Shown one piece after another: positions 14,556 to 19,036 of a stretch of 19,036 nucleotides of DNA. This DNA comes from RGIG3102 sp964369915. GTDB lineage: Bacteria > Bacillota > Clostridia > Oscillospirales > Ruminococcaceae. Each line of letters starts with the position of its first letter. Positions within the stretch are counted from its first letter, which is position 1. Where the stretch lies: the NCBI GenBank assembly GCA_964369915.1, contig CAYJGG010000040.1, positions 1 to 19,036 on the forward strand. Direction: 5' to 3'. Position numbers and translations under genes: made by a program. The notes below the pieces were generated by a model. It was not told the origin of the DNA and searched no databases. It was given only the letters and a program-made list of their open reading frames with translations.

Positions 14556-16343
14556 ATGAAAAAACAAAAACAACCAAGTCTTCTTTCAAGGTTATTTAAC
14601 TTTGCAGGAGCTTATAAAAACTTAACGATTTTAGGTATGATTTTATCGGGAGTAAGCTCAATAACAACCCTACTTCCTGTTATCATGATTTGGCATGGAG
14701 TAAAAGGAATATTTGCGATATATCCAAATATCACTTTAACTGATAGTATTTCAAAATACGCATGGCTAGCAGTGAGTTTTGCTATTGGTTCTATGCTTAT
14801 TTATGCAATTGCTTTAATGTGTACACATATTGCGGCTTATAGAATAGCAAAGAACATAAGAAAAACTGCAATAAATCATATTATGAGTTTGCCACTCGGA
14901 TTTTTTTCTAATACTGGAAGTGGTAAATTAAGAAGAATTATAAATGATAGTGCAGGAGCAACTGAAACTTATTTAGCTCATCAACTTCCAGATTTAGTTG
15001 GCGCTTTTACTACCCCACTTGCTGTTTTAATTATATTATTTGTTTTTGATTGGAAACTAGGATTAATTAGTCTTATTCCGTTGGTGCTAGCTGTTATTTC
15101 TATGATGTCAGGAATGGGTAAGGATCAACCTGAAAGAATAAAGCAATATCAATCAGCTTTAGAAAATATGAATAATGAAGCTACAGAATATGTTAGAGGT
15201 ATTCCTGTTGTAAAAACATTTAATCAAAGTGTATTCTCATTTGAACGTTTTTATAATGTTATACATTCATATAAAAAAGATGTTTCTGGATATGCTTATA
15301 ATATGAGAACACCTATGACATTGTTTCAAACTTTTTTAGCATCTACTCCAATATTTTTAGTTTTAAGTTCTATTTTTATTATTCTAGGGCAAAGCGATAT
15401 GAAAGATTTCTTTTTAAACTTTTTCTTTTATTTAATTTTCACTCCTATATGCTCTTTAATGATTAACAAAATAATGTGGGTTAGTCAGCATTCAATGCTT
15501 GCAGCAGACGCTGTTTCTCGTATTGAAAACTTATTAAATGAAAAACCACTCAAAGAACCTGAAGTTGGGAAAATAATTGAAAGTTATGATATTAAAATGA
15601 ATAATATTTCTTTTACATATCAAAATTCAGATAAAAAAGCTGTTGATGATGTTAGCATTACTATAAAGCAAGGTCAAACTGTGGCTTTTGTTGGGCCATC
15701 TGGTGGTGGTAAAACTACTCTTGCAACTTTAATTCCACGATTTTTTGATGTTGATAGTGGCTCGGTTGAAATTGGTGGAGTTAATGTTAAAGAAATAATT
15801 CAAGCGGAATTAATGAAAAATATATCATTTGTTTTTCAAAACACAAATTTATATAAAGCTAGCATTTTAGATAATCTCCTTGAAGGAAAACCAGATGCTA
15901 CTTTAGAAGAAGTGAATGCCGCTTTAAAAGCTGCTCGTTGCGATGATATTATAGAAAAACTTCCTAATGGCGTTAATACTGTTTATGGAACTAAAGGCGT
16001 TTACCTTTCCGGTGGTGAGGCGCAAAGAATTGCCCTTGCAAGAGCTATATTAAAAGATGCTCCAATTATACTTCTTGATGAGGCAACAGCGTTTGCAGAT
16101 CCTGAAAATGAACACCAAATTCAATTAGCTTTTAATGAATTAACAAAAGGTAAAACTGTTTTAATGATTGCACATAGATTATCAACTGTTAAAAACGCTG
16201 ATTTAATTTATGTTATTTCAGACGGAAAAATTATTGAACAAGGAACACATAATGAATTAATTACTCAAAATAAAATGTATGCCGAAATGTGGGAAGAATA
16301 TCAAAGTGCATTTATTTGGCAAGAAAAAGAGGTGTTAGCATAA
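14556..16343 (+). CDS. ABC half-transporter 1 (permease fused to ATPase), siderophore-type subgroup
   Basis: 595 residues: six-helix exporter-fold membrane domain (about 20-310), then a nucleotide-binding domain with Walker A GPSGGGKTT (380-388), Q-loop Gln428, signature LSGGEAQR (484-491), Walker B ILLDEA (505-510) and switch His540. The D-loop reads ATAFADPE instead of the usual ATSALDPE; I associate this variant with YbtP/YbtQ and IrtA/IrtB, exporter-fold pumps that import ferric siderophores. Together with the shared operator this suggests iron-chelate transport, but direction and substrate are inference. It would pair with the next gene, which starts within its stop codon (TAATG). ATG start with AAGGAG upstream. 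Confidence 0.9.
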   Translation: MKKQKQPSLLSRLFNFAGAYKNLTILGMILSGVSSITTLLPVIMIWHGVKGIFAIYPNITLTDSISKYAWLAVSFAIGSMLIYAIALMCTHIAAYRIAKNIRKTAINHIMSLPLGFFSNTGSGKLRRIINDSAGATETYLAHQLPDLVGAFTTPLAVLIILFVFDWKLGLISLIPLVLAVISMMSGMGKDQPERIKQYQSALENMNNEATEYVRGIPVVKTFNQSVFSFERFYNVIHSYKKDVSGYAYNMRTPMTLFQTFLASTPIFLVLSSIFIILGQSDMKDFFLNFFFYLIFTPICSLMINKIMWVSQHSMLAADAVSRIENLLNEKPLKEPEVGKIIESYDIKMNNISFTYQNSDKKAVDDVSITIKQGQTVAFVGPSGGGKTTLATLIPRFFDVDSGSVEIGGVNVKEIIQAELMKNISFVFQNTNLYKASILDNLLEGKPDATLEEVNAALKAARCDDIIEKLPNGVNTVYGTKGVYLSGGEAQRIALARAILKDAPIILLDEATAFADPENEHQIQLAFNELTKGKTVLMIAHRLSTVKNADLIYVISDGKIIEQGTHNELITQNKMYAEMWEEYQSAFIWQEKEVLA

Positions 16344-18085
16344 TGAAGAATTATTTACAAAAAACATTTGCACTAACTGAAAAAGGCGCTAATGAATTAT
16401 TAAAAGCAAGCGTTATAACTGTTGTAATTAATATTTTAATTATGGCTATAAGCGGTATTTCATATTATTTTATTAAAAACACTCTACTCCCTATTTTAGA
16501 AGGCACAACTCCTATTTACACAACTCTTGTTTATATAGTATACGCAGTTTTCACTTTAGTTTTATTAACAATATTATATTATTTCCAATATAATTTTTGC
16601 TATATATCTGCTTATGAAGAAAGTGCAAATTTAAGAATTAGTATTGCTGAAACTCTTCGCAAACTTCCCCTTTCATTTTTTGGCAAAAAAGATTTAGCCG
16701 ATGTTACTACAACTATTATGAATGATGTTTCTATGATGGAAAATGCGTTCTCACATTTTATCCCTAACTTTTTTGGCTCTATAATTTCAACTGTTATTAT
16801 GGGAATCGGGATGTTTATGTTTGATTATAGATTAGCTATATCTTTAACTTGGGTTATCCCTGTTTCATTTCTTCTTTGTATAGCTAGTAGAAAGTTGCAA
16901 TTAATCTACACTCAAAAAACAAAAGATATCCAATTAACATACCTTGATAAAATTCAAGAGTGCCTTGAAAATGTTAAGGATATAAAAGCAAATAATAGAG
17001 AAAATACTCATCTTAATATTATGAACACTCATTTAGATAATTATGAAAAAGCTAGTATTGTTTCTGAATTTATAACTGGTACATTTGTAAGCTCTGCGCA
17101 AATGATATTAAAAGTTGGTATAGCTACAACTATGATTGTTGGCACAACACTTTTAGCTACTGGAGAAATTGATATTTTAACCTTTTTAGTATTTTTAATG
17201 ATTGCTTCAAGAATATACGATCCATTAGCTGGAGCATTAATTAACTTAGCAGGAATCTTTATTACTTCAAAAAGCGTTAATAGAATGAAAGAATTAGAAA
17301 ACACTAAAATTCAAACTGGTAAAGATGTTATAACTCCAAATGGATATGATATATCTTTTAAAGATGTAGAGTTTAGCTATGATACAAGTGAAACTGTTTT
17401 AAATGGAGTTTCATTTACCGCAAAACAAGGTGATGTAACAGCTTTAGTTGGTCCTTCTGGTGGCGGTAAATCAACTGCTATAAAACTTGCAGCAAGATTT
17501 TGGGATTCAAATAATGGAACTATCACTATTGGTGATGAAGATATAAAAAATGTTGAACCTGAAACTTTATTAAAAGAAATTTCAATAGTTTTTCAAGATG
17601 TAACTTTATTTAACAACACAGTAATGGAAAATATTAGAATAGGAAAAAAAGGAGCTAGCGATGAAGAAGTTATAACTGCTTCAAAAAATGCTCAATGCCA
17701 TGATTTTATTATGAGTATGCCGGATGGCTACAACACTCTTATTGGAGAAAACGGCTCTAAACTTTCTGGCGGTGAGCGTCAGAGATTATCAATAGCAAGA
17801 GCCTTATTAAAAGATGCTCCTATCGTTCTTTTAGATGAGGCAACCTCCTCTTTAGATATAAAAAATGAAAGTGCTGTGCAAAAAGCTATTTCAAGATTAA
17901 CTCAAAATAAAACAGTTATAGTTATCGCTCATAGAATGAGAACTATCGCAGGAGCAAGTAAAATTGTTTTATTAAAAGAAGGAAAAGTTGCAGCAGTTGG
18001 CACTCATAAAGAGCTAATATCTTCATCAAAAGATTATAAAAATATGATTGATTTACAAACTGAAAGCGCTAACTGGGTATTATAA
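16343..18085 (+). CDS. ABC half-transporter 2 (permease fused to ATPase)
   Basis: 580 residues and the likely heterodimer partner of the preceding protein. Membrane domain about 20-310; nucleotide-binding domain with Walker A GPSGGGKST (370-378), Q-loop Gln418, signature LSGGERQR (474-481), Walker B VLLDEA (495-500), standard D-loop ATSSLD and switch His530. Both ATP sites of the pair therefore look catalytically complete. The start is the ATG at 16343-16345, which overlaps the upstream TAA by one base and has GAGG ten bases before it; an in-frame ATG 18 codons earlier lies inside the first gene and would add a basic non-conserved stretch. It is followed by a hairpin and the ATC-hydrolase-like gene. 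Confidence 0.92.
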   Translation: MKNYLQKTFALTEKGANELLKASVITVVINILIMAISGISYYFIKNTLLPILEGTTPIYTTLVYIVYAVFTLVLLTILYYFQYNFCYISAYEESANLRISIAETLRKLPLSFFGKKDLADVTTTIMNDVSMMENAFSHFIPNFFGSIISTVIMGIGMFMFDYRLAISLTWVIPVSFLLCIASRKLQLIYTQKTKDIQLTYLDKIQECLENVKDIKANNRENTHLNIMNTHLDNYEKASIVSEFITGTFVSSAQMILKVGIATTMIVGTTLLATGEIDILTFLVFLMIASRIYDPLAGALINLAGIFITSKSVNRMKELENTKIQTGKDVITPNGYDISFKDVEFSYDTSETVLNGVSFTAKQGDVTALVGPSGGGKSTAIKLAARFWDSNNGTITIGDEDIKNVEPETLLKEISIVFQDVTLFNNTVMENIRIGKKGASDEEVITASKNAQCHDFIMSMPDGYNTLIGENGSKLSGGERQRLSIARALLKDAPIVLLDEATSSLDIKNESAVQKAISRLTQNKTVIVIAHRMRTIAGASKIVLLKEGKVAAVGTHKELISSSKDYKNMIDLQTESANWVL

Positions 18086-18092
18086 AATATAA

Positions 18093-18123
18093 AAGATGGC
18101 AACACATTTAATGTTGCCATCTT
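18093..18123 (+). terminator. Hairpin between ABC 2 and the ATC-hydrolase-like gene
   Basis: Perfect 12-bp stem (18093-18104 with 18112-18123), 7-base loop, but the following stretch is only AATTTAAAGG, a poor T-run. It probably reduces rather than stops transcription into the next gene, whose Shine-Dalgarno begins about seven bases later. Confidence 0.6.
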
Positions 18124-18141
18124 AATTTAAAGGAGAAAATT

Positions 18142-18744
18142 ATGAGAAATGCATTTTTATCACAAGCAAAAAGCTTACTTTTTAAAGAATACGGAGGTAC
18201 TAAAGGTAATTTAATTTATACTAGCGCCTGTAAGAGATTTATAGAAATAGTAAACGAAAATATTAATGAAGATAAGGCTATGTATATGCACACTCGTGCT
18301 AAAATATATCCTTGTATTGCTATTCTTGATGCATTTATTGAAAATGGATATGCAAAAGAAGAAGCATTAAAATTTATTACTTCTTTTACTCAGCAAAGAA
18401 GCCATACTTATGCAAAAATCATAAGAAATTTTATGAAAATACCCTTTATATATAAAAAGATGCCAAAAACATTTGGAAATATGACAAAGAAAAATTTTGG
18501 AGAAAAACAAAACTTTAGTGCAAATTTTTACGAAATATCTGATAGAGTTATGCGCTTTGATATGACTAAATGTCCTTATAGTGATATCCTTACAAAATAC
18601 GGGTATCCTGAAATAACAATAGCTTTTTGCCGTGGTGATGATATTGTTTATGGAAAAATGCATCCAAAGTTAATTTGGGAGCGAACGAAAACTTTAGGTG
18701 ATGGAGATAGTATTTGTGATTTTAAAATAACTAGAATAGATTAA
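18142..18744 (+). CDS. L-2-amino-thiazoline-4-carboxylic acid hydrolase family protein
   Basis: 200 residues, soluble. The C-terminal half carries the blocks I associate with the ATC-hydrolase family: MTKCPYSDILTKYGYPE (141-157), FCRGDDIVYGKMHPKLIWERTKTLGDGDSICDF (162-194), with Cys144, Cys163, Asp166/167, His174, Arg181, Cys192 and Asp193. The founding enzyme opens a thiazoline ring on the route from ATC to cysteine; most relatives are uncharacterised, so the name is not evidence of that reaction. The N-terminal half (about 1-110) is helical with no motif I know. ATG start with AAAGGAG eight bases upstream. Its place after a TetR-controlled ABC pair suggests it acts on the transported compound (inference). 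Confidence 0.75.
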   Translation: MRNAFLSQAKSLLFKEYGGTKGNLIYTSACKRFIEIVNENINEDKAMYMHTRAKIYPCIAILDAFIENGYAKEEALKFITSFTQQRSHTYAKIIRNFMKIPFIYKKMPKTFGNMTKKNFGEKQNFSANFYEISDRVMRFDMTKCPYSDILTKYGYPEITIAFCRGDDIVYGKMHPKLIWERTKTLGDGDSICDFKITRID

Positions 18745-18948
18745 TAAGATTTTAATATAAATAAATTTAATCAATAATATTTAAACCTAAGATTAAATTC
18801 CCTACCCTTTTATTAATTTTAATCTAATTATAAATAGCCTTTCCATTATTCTAATTTTTAGTAGTCGCAAAGCAATATTTGGGCTTTACTTCTTGCCCAA
18901 AATGAAATTTGATTTTATATTAATTTTTGTAATATAAGTTATACAAAG

Positions 18949-18984
18949 AAAAAAGACATCAATCATTTGATTGATGTCTTTTTT
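18949..18984. terminator. Bidirectional terminator between the ATC-hydrolase-like gene and tRNA-Phe
   Basis: Long perfect inverted repeat (18949-18965 with 18968-18984) with an A-run on the left and a T-run on the right, ending one base before the tRNA 3' end. It terminates the tRNA transcript and probably also the upstream cassette, for which no better terminator is seen between 18745 and 18948. Confidence 0.85.
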
Positions 18985-18985
18985 A

Positions 18986-19036
18986 TGGTGCCCCCGGTCG
19001 GAATCGAACCAACGACACAGGGATTTTCAGTCCCTT
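18986..19036 (-). tRNA. tRNA-Phe (GAA), 3' portion
   Basis: On the minus strand: anticodon stem AGGGA/TCCCT with loop CTGAAAA (anticodon GAA), variable loop GTGTC, T-arm GTTGG-TTCGATT-CCGAC, acceptor strand CGGGGGC, discriminator A and encoded CCA. The D-arm and the 5' acceptor strand are beyond the right edge of the window. Confidence 0.93.

Noticed and set aside
18745..18948. Possible gene remnant or riboswitch right of the ATC-hydrolase-like gene
   Set aside because: The stretch is AT-rich with only a 7-bp hairpin (18878-18901) and no open frame, conserved motif or expression signal.
1..19036. Stop-codon reassignment, because no gene here ends in TGA
   Set aside because: TAA and TAG fit an AT-rich genome, no gene contains an internal TGA, and tryptophan is encoded by TGG.
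18986..19036. tRNA-Phe as an integration site for a mobile element
   Set aside because: No integrase gene or direct repeat of the tRNA 3' end is visible in the window.

Overview
The window is AT-rich throughout, its genes end almost only in TAA, and its ribosome-binding sites are strong AGGAG types. Its families (DUF362, DUF3793, short clostridial-type flavodoxin, ATC-hydrolase-like protein, acidic-tailed surface protein) point to a low-GC anaerobic member of the Clostridia (Bacillota). The genus cannot be named from this sequence. No phage, IS, integrase or CRISPR signature was seen.

Layout. (1) 1-27: first codons of a minus-strand gene, probably polyphosphate kinase, with its promoter. (2) 191-3479: a minus-strand pair, a DUF362 protein followed by a DAACS-family symporter, faced by a divergent TetR regulator; a GTTCA/TGAAC operator lies at the expected start of the DUF362 transcript. 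(3) 4086-5061: a monoacylglycerol-lipase-like hydrolase with its own promoter. (4) 5098-8081: a minus-strand metal-transport operon: stand-alone AraC-type regulator, 85-aa one-helix protein (DUF6110-like), P1B-type ATPase, and a 26-aa membrane microprotein overlapping the ATPase stop. Its promoter lies inside the 3' region of the flavodoxin gene and upstream of that gene's terminator, so the operon leader contains a terminator hairpin. (5) 8116-9368: DUF3793 protein and flavodoxin, a pair usually linked to iron limitation. (6) 9450-13522: a 1300-aa surface protein with a C-terminal membrane anchor. (7) 13791-18744: a TetR regulator with a long dyad operator, a tail-to-head pair of fused ABC half-transporters of the exporter fold (subunit 1 has an ATAFADPE D-loop as in siderophore importers of the YbtPQ/IrtAB group), and an ATC-hydrolase-family protein. 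(8) 18949-19036: terminator and the 3' part of a tRNA-Phe gene.

How it fits together. The best regulatory signal is a 24-bp palindrome, ATTAGTTA-N8-TAACTAAT, found exactly twice: across the start site of the DUF3793-flavodoxin promoter and just ahead of the ABC transporter pair. The copies agree at 21 of 24 positions. This joins the flavodoxin operon and the transporter/ATC-hydrolase cassette into one likely regulon, most plausibly iron-controlled, and suggests that the transporter handles an iron chelator or related metabolite. With the separate metal ATPase operon, about half of the window appears devoted to metal homeostasis.

Family names given here come from recalled motifs, not from searches; the DUF6110 and ATC-hydrolase names in particular need a profile search.
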